Assembly (NCBI GenBank): GCA_964499575.1
Contig: CAZCLK010000013.1
Coordinates: 1 to 47,086, forward strand
Origin: JAAYCT01 sp964499575
GTDB taxonomy: Bacteria; Bacillota; Clostridia; Saccharofermentanales; Saccharofermentanaceae
Length of the DNA stretch: 47,086 bases
Direction of reading: 5' to 3'
Part shown: positions 25,765 to 33,261 of the stretch, piece after piece
Layout of the letters: each line of letters starts with the position of its first letter
Position numbering within the stretch: the first letter of the stretch is position 1
Notes under the pieces: generated by a model
What the model saw: only the letters and a program-made list of their open reading frames with translations
The model's database searches: none
What the model was told of the DNA's origin: nothing
Translations under genes and position numbers: made by a program

Positions 25765-25780
25765 GAAAAAGCGTGACTGA

Positions 25781-25786
25781 ATTATA
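25781..25786 (-). promoter_or_regulatory. -10 box of the SRP RNA gene
   Basis: TATAAT on the minus strand, 17 bases before the RNA 5' end. The -35 region (about 25804-25810) has no good match, so strength cannot be judged. Confidence 0.5.
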
Positions 25787-25827
25787 ACACAAAACAGCTC
25801 CGGAGCACGATGCTTTTGAGATAAAGA

Positions 25828-27051
25828 TCAGGAGTAACAGTAGGAAATGTAATCCGAGACCATTTTGCCGAGATCGGCCATGACCGTCTTCGAATACTCC
25901 TGCGAGTCGGATTCGACCGCGACGCTCAGGACGATCGGTTCCTGGCAGATCACGATCGAGACTTCCGCGGAACTCATGTATTTGGTGTTGATGCCGGACT
26001 TCCCGAAAATCTGTGTTCCCTCCGGGAAGACTTCGGAGAACGCCGAGGAATTGAGCGACAGATCGTTCATCATCGGCTGATAATGGTCCGGATACATCAA
26101 GTACAGGTAATACAGTTCCCGGGCGTAACGGGCAAGATCCTGAGCCCCGGAGCGTCGGTCACCGAACTGTTGCTTCATCGAGTAGTCGATGTAATTGTAT
26201 TTGGTGTTGTAATCAACGATCGCGCTGATCTCCGCGAAGCGCCCGGCAACCTTCTCGATACCGCCCAGACGGCGCAGAATCATCGCCGTCGCGATATTAT
26301 CCGACGATGAAAGCGAAAGTTTTGAAAGGGTCCGGATATAGTACTGGGCGCCCGGATCCCGAAGGATAATTTCCCCGGTTCCTTCGGTCTTGTCGGATTC
26401 CTCGTATTCAAGAACCTCCATCATCATCAGGACGCCGGTGCGCGCTTCCTCATAAAGGATCAGGTTGATCGGCAGATTGATTGCCCCGCCGACGATAAAG
26501 GGGTCCAGATCCCCGCTTCCGAATTCCTCGGAGTTTTTGAGGTTGGAGTAATAGAACCCGATCCGCGCAGAAGTGTTGGTCTCGGCATATTCGCGAATCG
26601 ATTGTTTCAGTTTGGCAAGCGCGATGTCCCGTTCTTTGTGTGTAACGGTTTGAAGAAGTCCGCTGTACTCGAAAAACACATTGTTTTCCGGAGGCGGATA
26701 TACCGGTTTGTTCGACACGGTGGTCGAACCCGCGGTCGTATCGCCCGATTCCGTTCCTTCGGTATTCTCCGCGGAGGAAGCGGTGCCGGAGACGGGGGTC
26801 GATTCGGCGGATTCGCCGGAGGTTCCGGACGGCGTCACCGTCAAGGCCGTTGTATCGACGGGCGCGAACAGGGTCGAGCGACCGGACGGAAAGACCTCGT
26901 CGATCTGTTCCTTGGTCCTGATTACGTAAAGGACCATAAACAAAGCCAGAATAAAAAGGATCGCCAGGATCAATAGGAGTATGTTCCGGACCTGCCGCTT
27001 GCCTTTGAGGCGGCTTGCGGACGAAACATACATGGATTTCGGATTTTTCAT
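25828..27051 (-). CDS. Membrane-anchored class A beta-lactamase-fold protein lacking the SxxK motif
   Basis: 407 residues. A basic N-terminus precedes one transmembrane helix (about 22-44), then a Ser/Thr/Glu-rich linker to about 120, then a serine beta-lactamase/PBP-like domain facing outward. The helix that should carry the nucleophile motif (xxSxxKLPI) reads VGGAINLPI (187-195), so Ser is Gly and Lys is Asn. The SDN motif is intact (250-252), and a KSG triad (351-353) stands for KTG. It should therefore be unable to form an acyl-enzyme but may still bind a ligand. It follows fhs by 28 bases, probably in one transcript. The ribosome binding site is weak. Confidence 0.8.
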   Translation of the reverse strand: MKNPKSMYVSSASRLKGKRQVRNILLLILAILFILALFMVLYVIRTKEQIDEVFPSGRSTLFAPVDTTALTVTPSGTSGESAESTPVSGTASSAENTEGTESGDTTAGSTTVSNKPVYPPPENNVFFEYSGLLQTVTHKERDIALAKLKQSIREYAETNTSARIGFYYSNLKNSEEFGSGDLDPFIVGGAINLPINLILYEEARTGVLMMMEVLEYEESDKTEGTGEIILRDPGAQYYIRTLSKLSLSSSDNIATAMILRRLGGIEKVAGRFAEISAIVDYNTKYNYIDYSMKQQFGDRRSGAQDLARYARELYYLYLMYPDHYQPMMNDLSLNSSAFSEVFPEGTQIFGKSGINTKYMSSAEVSIVICQEPIVLSVAVESDSQEYSKTVMADLGKMVSDYISYCYS

Positions 27052-27079
27052 GTTGTTGTGCTTTCCCGGGATCGAGGGA

Positions 27080-28756
27080 TCAGAAGAGCCCTTCGATCAC
27101 GCCGTCTTCATGAATGTCGATGCTTTCCGCGGCCGGCTTCGGCGGAAGGCCCGGCATCGTTACGATGGTGCCCGTCAGGACAACCAGATAGCCTGCGCCG
27201 GACGAAAGATAAACATCGCGAACGGTCAGCGTATACCCTTGCGGCCGGCCCAACGCTTTGGCGTCGTCGGACAGGGAGTACTGGGTCTTGGCCACGCAGA
27301 CCGGAAGATTTCCGTAGCCGAGTTTTTCAAACTCGCGGATCTTTTCGAGCGCCTCGGGGAGAATGCGGACATCTTCGGCGCCGTAAATTTTATTAGCCAG
27401 CGCCCGGATCTTCTGCTCGACGCTTTGATCCAAATCATACATGAACCGGATCGCCGTGGAGGCCTCGCCCGATTCCAACGCCGACAGGACTTGACGGGCA
27501 AGCTCCAGACCGCCGTTGCCGCCGTTCGCGAATACGTCCGCCGGCGCGAAAAGCGCTCCGTTTGCCGCGCAGAGGTCGGCAAGACATTTGAGCTCCTCGG
27601 CGGTGTCCGTGAGAAAACGATTGCTGGCGACAACGCAGGGAATGCCGAAGAGCTTCATGTTTTCGATATGCTTCTCGAGGTTCGAAAAGCCTTGACGCAC
27701 GGCATCCGTATTGGGCAGGGACAACTCGGCTTTCGGGATGCCGGCGTTATATTTGAGCGAGCGGACCGTCGCGACCAAAACGACGACGTCCGGCCGGATC
27801 CCGGCGGCTCGGCACTTGATATCGATGAATTTCTCCGCGCCGAGGTCCGCCCCGAAGCCCGCTTCGGTCACCAGGATGTCGGAGAGTTTCAGCCCCGTGC
27901 GCGTGGCGATGATACTGTTACAGCCGTGAGAAATATTGGCAAACGGTCCGCCGTGTACCAACGCGGGGACGTGCTCGACGGTTTGTACCAGGTTCGGACA
28001 GATCGCATCTTTCAGAAGAACCGCTATAGCTCCCTCCGCGCGGAGCTCGCCCGCCGTTACGATCCTTCCGTCCAGGTCATACGCGACAGAAATCGCCGCG
28101 AGTCGTCGCTTCAGATCGCTCATATCGGTTGAAAGACAAAGGATGGCCATCACCTCGGAGGCTGCGGTGATTTGAAAGACTTCCTTTCGTTCAACGCCCG
28201 AATTGCCGCCTCCGACTCCGATCATCGTATTCCGCAGAGCCCGGTCGTTCATATCCAGACAACGTTTCCACAGGATACGCTCCGGGTCCAGCCTCAGGGC
28301 ATTGCCCTGGAACAGGTGATTGTCAACCATCGCGGCCAGGAGGTTGTTGGCGGAGGTAACGGCGTGCAGGTCACCCGTAAAGTGCAGATTGATATCGTCC
28401 ATCGGAAGGACCTGGGAGTATCCGCCGCCGGCGGCGCCTCCCTTGACCCCGAAAACCGGGCCGAGGGAAGGCTCGCGCAACGCGAGCATAACCTTCCGAT
28501 CCAATTTGGCAAGCGCTTGGGCCAGGCCGATGCTGACGGTTGTCTTTCCTTCTCCGGCCGGTGTCGGATTCATCGCGGTGACCAGCACCAGTTTTCCGTC
28601 CGGCCGGTGTTTATATCGCTCGTAAAGAGAAAGCGGCAGTTTGGCTTTATACTTTCCGTAATGCTCGAGATCGGACGCATCGATCCCTACGCGCCCGGCA
28701 ATTTCCGTGATGGGGAGAAGTCGGGTGTTTCTTGCGATTTCGATATCACTCAGCAT
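27080..28756 (-). CDS. fhs: Formate-tetrahydrofolate ligase
   Basis: Makes 10-formyl-THF from formate, ATP and THF, feeding purine synthesis and, in acetogens, the Wood-Ljungdahl methyl branch. 558 residues, normal length. The ATP-binding loop is TPAGEGKTTVSIGLAQAL; the family signature VKGGAAGGGYSQVLPMDDI... and the later HGGPFANISHGCNS are intact. AAAGGA lies 12 bases before the ATG, a long spacing. The leader on this strand includes a bulged hairpin (28796-28841). Other Wood-Ljungdahl genes are not in the window, so acetogenesis cannot be claimed. Confidence 0.97.
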   Translation of the reverse strand: MLSDIEIARNTRLLPITEIAGRVGIDASDLEHYGKYKAKLPLSLYERYKHRPDGKLVLVTAMNPTPAGEGKTTVSIGLAQALAKLDRKVMLALREPSLGPVFGVKGGAAGGGYSQVLPMDDINLHFTGDLHAVTSANNLLAAMVDNHLFQGNALRLDPERILWKRCLDMNDRALRNTMIGVGGGNSGVERKEVFQITAASEVMAILCLSTDMSDLKRRLAAISVAYDLDGRIVTAGELRAEGAIAVLLKDAICPNLVQTVEHVPALVHGGPFANISHGCNSIIATRTGLKLSDILVTEAGFGADLGAEKFIDIKCRAAGIRPDVVVLVATVRSLKYNAGIPKAELSLPNTDAVRQGFSNLEKHIENMKLFGIPCVVASNRFLTDTAEELKCLADLCAANGALFAPADVFANGGNGGLELARQVLSALESGEASTAIRFMYDLDQSVEQKIRALANKIYGAEDVRILPEALEKIREFEKLGYGNLPVCVAKTQYSLSDDAKALGRPQGYTLTVRDVYLSSGAGYLVVLTGTIVTMPGLPPKPAAESIDIHEDGVIEGLF

Positions 28757-28795
28757 AGCGTTTCAGGGTCCTTTCCGATTTTATTCCGGCGTTTG

Positions 28796-28841
28796 TCCGG
28801 GAAAACAGGATAACGGATCAACATTTTCTATCTGTCCCGGA
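28796..28841 (-). promoter_or_regulatory. Bulged hairpin in the fhs leader
   Basis: TCCGGGA-CAG-ATA on one arm matches TATCTG-TCCCGGA on the other with small bulges, giving about 13 base pairs around a 16-base loop. It lies 40-85 bases upstream of the fhs start. It does not match the THF riboswitch as remembered. Function unknown. Confidence 0.35.
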
Positions 28842-28885
28842 ACGGCTGAAAACCACAACATTTGGCGTTTTTTGTGCAAAATAAC

Positions 28886-28935
28886 CACAATAAGTTGTGT
28901 CGCGCGTTGACAATTCGTCAAATTCTTGTTATAAT
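28886..28935 (+). promoter_or_regulatory. Consensus promoter of veg with adjacent palindrome
   Basis: TTGACA (28907-28912), spacer 17, TATAAT (28930-28935), with an extended TGn before the -10: a perfect sigma-A promoter. Immediately upstream is the palindrome CACAA-TAAG-TTGTG (28886-28899), an operator candidate in the divergent fhs/veg region. The leader to the veg GTG is about 180 bases with several short stem-loops (for example ACGAA/TTCGT around 29034-29052) and no ORF of note. Confidence 0.8.
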
Positions 28936-29121
28936 CCGATATCAGTAGGATTGGTACAGACCGCCGATTGAATTTCAGTATAGGACATGTAAAGAAGTCA
29001 GGCAAGAGTTGACGCAGGACTCGTTGGGACATTACGAATCTTTTGTGTTCGTGGATTGAAATATGCGGTCCGCCGTGTGGGGCATGAAGCTCGGCGAAGA
29101 TGAATACAGCGGAGGTGGAAA

Positions 29122-29391
29122 GTGATCGTTAAGACTGATTTGGAAGCCTGCAGAAGAGACTTGCAGAATTTTATCGGAAGAAAGATCCGGCTGACCTCGA
29201 ACGGGGGCAGGAAACGTATCATTATTCACGAAGGGGTCCTCGACCATTGTTACCCGAACGTATTTACGGTTCGGTGCTCGCGTCGCAACTGCGAGACAAC
29301 CCCGGAGGTCGTTTCTTACAGTTATGTCGATGTCCTGACGAAGGCGGTCGAGATCGCCATGCTTTCCGGAGTTGCGGTCAGCGCGGGCTGA
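29122..29391 (+). CDS. veg: Veg family protein
   Basis: 89 residues, DUF1021/Veg. In Bacillus, Veg is abundant and affects biofilm gene expression; its molecular role is not settled. The core matches the family: LQNFIGRKIRLTSNGGRKR, then GVLDHCYPNVFTVRC and VSYSYVDVLTKAVEI. The start is GTG with GGAGG six bases upstream. It is driven by a consensus promoter, consistent with the very strong veg promoter of Bacillus. As there, ispE follows, but the sspF gene that separates them in Bacillus is absent. Confidence 0.93.
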   Translation: MIVKTDLEACRRDLQNFIGRKIRLTSNGGRKRIIIHEGVLDHCYPNVFTVRCSRRNCETTPEVVSYSYVDVLTKAVEIAMLSGVAVSAG

Positions 29392-29446
29392 ACGGACCAG
29401 GATGATGTAAGAATGGATCGTTTACCGTAACGGACAGTAGTTTCAG

Positions 29447-29479
29447 ACCGCTTCGTATACACTGCGAAGCGGTTTTTTT
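29447..29479 (+). terminator. Intrinsic terminator between veg and ispE
   Basis: ACCGCTTCG (29447-29455) and CGAAGCGGT (29465-29473) form a 9-bp stem followed by seven T residues. It ends 10 bases before the ispE ATG, so ispE expression depends on read-through or an unseen promoter. Confidence 0.85.
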
Positions 29480-29489
29480 CGGGGGTAGC

Positions 29490-30413
29490 ATGGAACTTTT
29501 CCACAAATCGACAGAGGCGTACGCCAAGATTAACCTGCTTCTTCGAATCGTAGGAATTCGGCAAGACGGGTATCACTTGCTCTCTACCGTCATGCAATCG
29601 GTCTCTCTTTCGGACACCGTAGATATCCGGATTGACTTTTCCGGACTCAATAACGGCCGTCCTTCCGATGTTTGTCTCGATCCCGACAGCTTCGGGATCC
29701 CGTATGATTCGCGAAACACCATGCACATGGCCGCTTCTGCCTTCCTGAAAAGACTCGAAAAGACCGGCGTAAAGGTTATGATCAAAGCGAACAAGCGAAT
29801 CCCCGTCCAAGCCGGCTTGGGCGGAGGCAGTTCCGATGCCGCGGCTGTTTTACGCCTCCTGAACGAAGGGTTTAGTAACGTCCTGTCCCAAAGCGAGCTG
29901 ATCGATGTCGCGTCCGCCGTCGGAGCCGACGTTCCGTTTTTTATCAACGGCGGAGCGGCGCTGTGCGAGGGCGTCGGGGAGAAGATTACTCCGGTCCAGT
30001 CCTTTACGGGTCTTCCGTTGGTGATCATCAAGCCCGATCCGGGCGTGTCGACTCCGGAAGCTTACGCGGCGTATGACCGGGAAGCGCGACAATTTTCGGT
30101 GGGGGTCCGGGAGGAGCCGGAATTGAAAGAAATATTATTTGCCCGGGCCGATGGTCCGGTTTCGAGGCTGTTCGGGATTGCGCCGTATTTGTTTAATGAT
30201 CTCACGGACGCGGCAATCCGGTCGGTACCGGAAATTAGAAAAATTCTCGATTATTCCGGAAAGAGCGGATGTTTCTATTCGGCGTTGAGCGGGTCGGGAA
30301 GCGCGGTCTTCCTGATTTTTAACGACATGACGATCCGGGATCGTGTCGCTTCGGAAGCCGCAGTTTTGTTGGGAAACGGGTATACCGTCTTTTCCTGTGA
30401 GACCATCGGATGA
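29490..30413 (+). CDS. ispE: 4-diphosphocytidyl-2-C-methyl-D-erythritol kinase
   Basis: GHMP-family kinase of the non-mevalonate (MEP) isoprenoid pathway; it phosphorylates the 2-hydroxyl of CDP-methylerythritol. 307 residues. Substrate motif AYAKINLLLRIVGIRQDGYH, ATP loop PVQAGLGGGSSDAAA (about 104-118), and the C-terminal ALSGSGSAVF glycine loop are all intact. GGGGG-type ribosome binding site before the ATG. It follows the veg terminator closely. Synteny with veg is as in Bacillus. Confidence 0.97.
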   Translation: MELFHKSTEAYAKINLLLRIVGIRQDGYHLLSTVMQSVSLSDTVDIRIDFSGLNNGRPSDVCLDPDSFGIPYDSRNTMHMAASAFLKRLEKTGVKVMIKANKRIPVQAGLGGGSSDAAAVLRLLNEGFSNVLSQSELIDVASAVGADVPFFINGGAALCEGVGEKITPVQSFTGLPLVIIKPDPGVSTPEAYAAYDREARQFSVGVREEPELKEILFARADGPVSRLFGIAPYLFNDLTDAAIRSVPEIRKILDYSGKSGCFYSALSGSGSAVFLIFNDMTIRDRVASEAAVLLGNGYTVFSCETIG

Positions 30414-30461
30414 GCGGGTTTTGTTTTTTCCGCCATTTGTTGCCCGGAAACGCAATTACTG

Positions 30462-30491
30462 TTGACAGAACGAGTGATCAGCCTGTATAAT
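30462..30491 (+). promoter_or_regulatory. Promoter of rpmH
   Basis: TTGACA (30462-30467), spacer 18, TATAAT (30486-30491). Both boxes are perfect. The leader to rpmH is about 60 bases. No DnaA-box cluster was seen in the 140 bases between ispE and rpmH. Confidence 0.85.
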
Positions 30492-30555
30492 TCTAACGCT
30501 GTTCGGCATGGGTCGAACGTTTTCGACGATCGCGACTTTCGGAGGATTTAGCCAC

Positions 30556-30690
30556 ATGAAGATGACATATCAGCCCAAGAAAAAGCAAAGATCCGCGGAG
30601 CACGGCTTTCTCAAGAGAATGAGCACGGCCGGCGGAAGAGACGTTCTCAAGAGAAGAAGACTCAAGGGAAGAAAACGTCTGTCGGCTTAA
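30556..30690 (+). CDS. rpmH: 50S ribosomal protein L34
   Basis: 44-residue basic ribosomal protein. The start MKMTYQPKKKQRS is the typical L34 N-terminus, and GGAGG stands ten bases before ATG 30556; the frame continues upstream to 30508 without a ribosome binding site. The core FLKRMSTAGGRDVLKRRRLK is conserved. It is the first gene of the usual rpmH-rnpA-yidD-yidC cluster. Its stop codon lies in the left arm of a terminator. Confidence 0.97.
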   Translation: MKMTYQPKKKQRSAEHGFLKRMSTAGGRDVLKRRRLKGRKRLSA

Positions 30691-30719
30691 GGACCGCCTT
30701 CTCGGGGTCCTTATTTTTT
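30688..30719 (+). terminator. Terminator/attenuator overlapping the rpmH stop codon
   Basis: TAAGGACC (30688-30695) and GGTCCTTA (30706-30713) form an 8-bp stem, followed by six T residues (30714-30719). The left arm includes the rpmH TAA. Ribosomes reaching the stop could disturb the hairpin, so rnpA expression may depend on rpmH translation. Confidence 0.75.
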
Positions 30720-30739
30720 AGTGCCCGGGAAATGGAAGC

Positions 30740-31126
30740 ATGACCATGAAAAGCTCTCAGCCGCTTCGTTTCAATTACGAGTTTTCGCGCGTATATAAAC
30801 GCGGGAGGATCCTGTCCGGAAAACACGTGGTCGTTCATTATTTCAAGCGGCCGAAGGGCATTTGCCATAATACCACACCGATCCCTCCGAACATCAATCG
30901 GGTCGGTTTTTCGGGAAACCGGAGGATCAAGGGCGCGGTGAAGAGAAATCGATCCAGAAGACTTTTGCGCGAGAGCTATCGTCTTTTTGCAAAAGATTTG
31001 CCTGTCGGCTACGATTTCATTGTCATGATGCGCTATAGCGATCCGCTTCCGACCTTCGCGGAGGTCGACGGGGACATGAGACGGCTTTTCGGGAGAATGA
31101 CGCAAAACGGGGAACAAAGCCGATGA
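30740..31126 (+). CDS. rnpA: Ribonuclease P protein component
   Basis: 128 residues; the protein subunit that helps RNase P RNA bind and cut tRNA precursors. The RNR-type signature is visible as NRRIKGAVKRNRSRRLLRES. The N-terminal FNYEFSRVYKRG matches the leader-binding cleft. The usual VGFSGNRRI takes the place of the more common vsKKvG strand. It overlaps yidD by four bases (ATGA). Confidence 0.95.
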   Translation: MTMKSSQPLRFNYEFSRVYKRGRILSGKHVVVHYFKRPKGICHNTTPIPPNINRVGFSGNRRIKGAVKRNRSRRLLRESYRLFAKDLPVGYDFIVMMRYSDPLPTFAEVDGDMRRLFGRMTQNGEQSR

Positions 31127-31335
31127 TCAAGCGATGGATGATCCGTGCGATCCGTTTCTACAAAAGGAAAATATCCCCGCACATGCCGCCTTCGTGCAAG
31201 TACCTGCCGACTTGCTCCGAGTACGCGATCGATGCCATTGAGAAATACGGGGCGTTCAAGGGATTTTGGATGGCGGTGTGGAGAATCCTTCGCTGTAATC
31301 CGTTCAGTAAGGGCGGGTATGACCCCGTGAAATAA
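31123..31335 (+). CDS. yidD: Membrane protein insertion efficiency factor YidD
   Basis: 70-residue small protein attached to the inner face of the membrane; it aids YidC-dependent insertion. The conserved RFYKRKISPHMPPSCKYLPT and CSEYAIDAIEKYG, with three cysteines and RILRCNPFSKGGYDPV at the end, define the family. The start overlaps rnpA by four bases, so the two are translationally coupled. Confidence 0.96.
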   Translation: MIKRWMIRAIRFYKRKISPHMPPSCKYLPTCSEYAIDAIEKYGAFKGFWMAVWRILRCNPFSKGGYDPVK

Positions 31336-31336
31336 G

Positions 31337-31366
31337 TTGCGAATAATGACCGTCCTTTGTTATGAT
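31337..31366 (+). promoter_or_regulatory. Candidate promoter before yidC
   Basis: TTGCGA (31337-31342), spacer 18, TATGAT (31361-31366); an overlapping TATACT (31366-31371) is an alternative -10. It would allow independent expression of yidC-khpB-mnmE. Confidence 0.45.
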
Positions 31367-31419
31367 ATACTGATTGAACCATAAAATGATCGACCGTTCG
31401 ACCTAAGGAGATACCGCGC

Positions 31420-32493
31420 ATGGATCCACATCTGTTTATGCTCTCTTTTCTGGGGCTGTCCGACAGCCCGCTGAACATGCTGTTCGGTTGGCTGATGAGG
31501 ATCTCGTACGAGTTTTTCAACAGTTACGGACTGGCGGTCATCGCTCTGACACTGATCGTTCGGGGACTTTTGATTCCGCTGAATGTGCGGTCTCAAAGAT
31601 CGATGGTCAAACAACAGGCGCTTGCCGCGGAACAGAATGAGATCCGCCGCCTGTATCCCGATGACAAGCAAAAGCAAAACGAGGAGATCACGAAGCTCTT
31701 TCAGGAGCACAAGGCGTCGTCGCTCGGCGGCTGCCTTCTTCCTTTCCTTCAGATCTTCTTTATCTGGCCGATTTTTGAGGTGGTACGTGCCCCTCTTCGT
31801 TATTTGAGTCAGGTGTCCATGGACAATATCCTGGCGCTTGGGGAACTTTTGAATATCCAAAATGTCAAGACAAACAGTATCCCGGTTGTCACGGCGCTTC
31901 AAAAGAGTCCGGAATTGCTCCGCGAGGCGGTCAACAAGGGGCTCATCGGCATCAGCCAAATGGTCGATATGCACTTTCTCGGACTGGATCTCTCCCTGAC
32001 GCCCCAATGGAAGCCCAATGTGCTTTTCGGGCCGGATTGGAAGATCTACCTGCCGCTTATGATCCTGCCGGTTCTCGTTCTCGGGACGACCCTGATCCAG
32101 ACCAAAGTGACGAACCTCCTGAAGCCGGACCGCAAGGCCGAACAGGCCGCGAAGGAGGCCAAGGAGCGCGCACGCGTCAACCCTGCCCGTAAGGATCAGG
32201 CACAGGAAAACTCGATGCAGTCCACGATGAAGATTATGCTGTACCTGATGCCGCTCATGATGCTGGTTTTTACGTTCACCCTGCCGGCGGCCATGGCCTT
32301 TTACTGGATTATCGGTAATATCATGGGTATCCTTCAACAGGTGATTATCTTCTTCCTTTTCACAAAGCCGATGGAAGCCAAAAAGGCGGAGATGGAAGAA
32401 CTGAAGGCAAGGGCGTTTGCAAAGAGCGCGGACGGTTATGATGCCGGCGTATACGGCACGATGAAATCGTCCTCGAAAAAAAAGAGAAATTAA
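31420..32493 (+). CDS. yidC: Membrane protein insertase YidC/Oxa1
   Basis: 357 residues; inserts and folds small membrane proteins with or without Sec. Five hydrophobic segments: about 37-57 (YGLAVIALTLIVRGLLIPL), 102-122 (GGCLLPFLQIFFIWPIFEVV), 207-227, 270-290 and 298-318. The hydrophilic groove arginine may be the one in IVRGLLIPL. It has no lipoprotein signal, unlike Bacillus SpoIIIJ. A charged loop around 230-262 and a basic C-terminal tail (SSSKKKRN) that may touch the ribosome are visible. The 5-TM form is typical of Gram-positive bacteria. Confidence 0.95.
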   Translation: MDPHLFMLSFLGLSDSPLNMLFGWLMRISYEFFNSYGLAVIALTLIVRGLLIPLNVRSQRSMVKQQALAAEQNEIRRLYPDDKQKQNEEITKLFQEHKASSLGGCLLPFLQIFFIWPIFEVVRAPLRYLSQVSMDNILALGELLNIQNVKTNSIPVVTALQKSPELLREAVNKGLIGISQMVDMHFLGLDLSLTPQWKPNVLFGPDWKIYLPLMILPVLVLGTTLIQTKVTNLLKPDRKAEQAAKEAKERARVNPARKDQAQENSMQSTMKIMLYLMPLMMLVFTFTLPAAMAFYWIIGNIMGILQQVIIFFLFTKPMEAKKAEMEELKARAFAKSADGYDAGVYGTMKSSSKKKRN

Positions 32494-32535
32494 CCGGCTG
32501 AATTCGTTTCCGCCGGTATTGCGGGAGGCAATGAT

Positions 32536-33258
32536 ATGGAAAAGACTGTAACCAAGACGGCGAAGTCCGTTGAAGAAGCGATTTCGCTTGCGATCGAGGA
32601 ACTCGGTGTGGCTGAGGAGGATGCGGTGATCGAAGTCGTCGAGGACGGATCGTCAAAGGGCTTTCTCGGAATCGGCAAGAAGTCGGCGACCGTTCGGGTT
32701 ACCGCGGACGTTCCGGAAAAGGGGAATTCGGATGTCGAGGAAGACACCGCCTATTACGGAGATGATGAAACCTTTGAGGGAGACGCCGTCAGCGCGGCGG
32801 AAGAGGATGCGGTGAATTTTGTCGCGGAAATTCTTTCGGGGATCGGCATTCACGGAAAGCTTGACTCTTATCGCGAAGAGGATACGGTTTATATTTCGGT
32901 GACCGGGCAGGATTGCGGGGCCGCCATCGGCCGGCACGGGGAAACACTGGATGCGATATCTTACCTGACGAGCCTGGTGGCTAATAAGAACAGCGAGGAG
33001 CACATTCGCGTGTCCCTCGACATCGGCGGCTACAAGAAGCGCCGCGAGGAGATTGTCATTTCGCTGGCCAAGAAAGCGGCGGCACGGGTTCTCCATACCG
33101 GTTCACCGGTCACAATGGAAGCGATGAGCCCTTCGGAGCGCCGTATCGTGCATTTCGCGCTTCAGTCATACGGAGGAGTCAGCACACACAGTGAGGGCGA
33201 GGAGCCGGAGCGCAGGGTCATCGTCTCCCCGGCCGGAAAAGAGCAGACCGAGGTATAG
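32536..33258 (+). CDS. khpB: RNA-binding protein KhpB (Jag/EloR)
   Basis: 240 residues; in other Gram-positive bacteria it pairs with KhpA to bind RNA and affect cell elongation. The Jag-N domain (about 1-55) has AISLAIEELG and SSKGFLGIGKKSATVRV. After an acidic linker a KH domain (about 90-165) shows GRHGETLDAISYLTSLVANK. The R3H domain (about 170-230) shows MSPSERRIVHFAL and the conserved EPERRVIVSP. It lies between yidC and mnmE as usual. Confidence 0.95.
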   Translation: MEKTVTKTAKSVEEAISLAIEELGVAEEDAVIEVVEDGSSKGFLGIGKKSATVRVTADVPEKGNSDVEEDTAYYGDDETFEGDAVSAAEEDAVNFVAEILSGIGIHGKLDSYREEDTVYISVTGQDCGAAIGRHGETLDAISYLTSLVANKNSEEHIRVSLDIGGYKKRREEIVISLAKKAAARVLHTGSPVTMEAMSPSERRIVHFALQSYGGVSTHSEGEEPERRVIVSPAGKEQTEV

Positions 33259-33261
33259 CCG

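Noticed and set aside
26981..28132. A 383-codon open frame on the plus strand opposite fhs
   Set aside because: Antisense to a conserved ligase; no ribosome binding site or domain.
30414..30555. Possible replication origin near rpmH
   Set aside because: No DnaA boxes (TTATNCACA) and no dnaA or dnaN were seen; the upstream neighbour is ispE.
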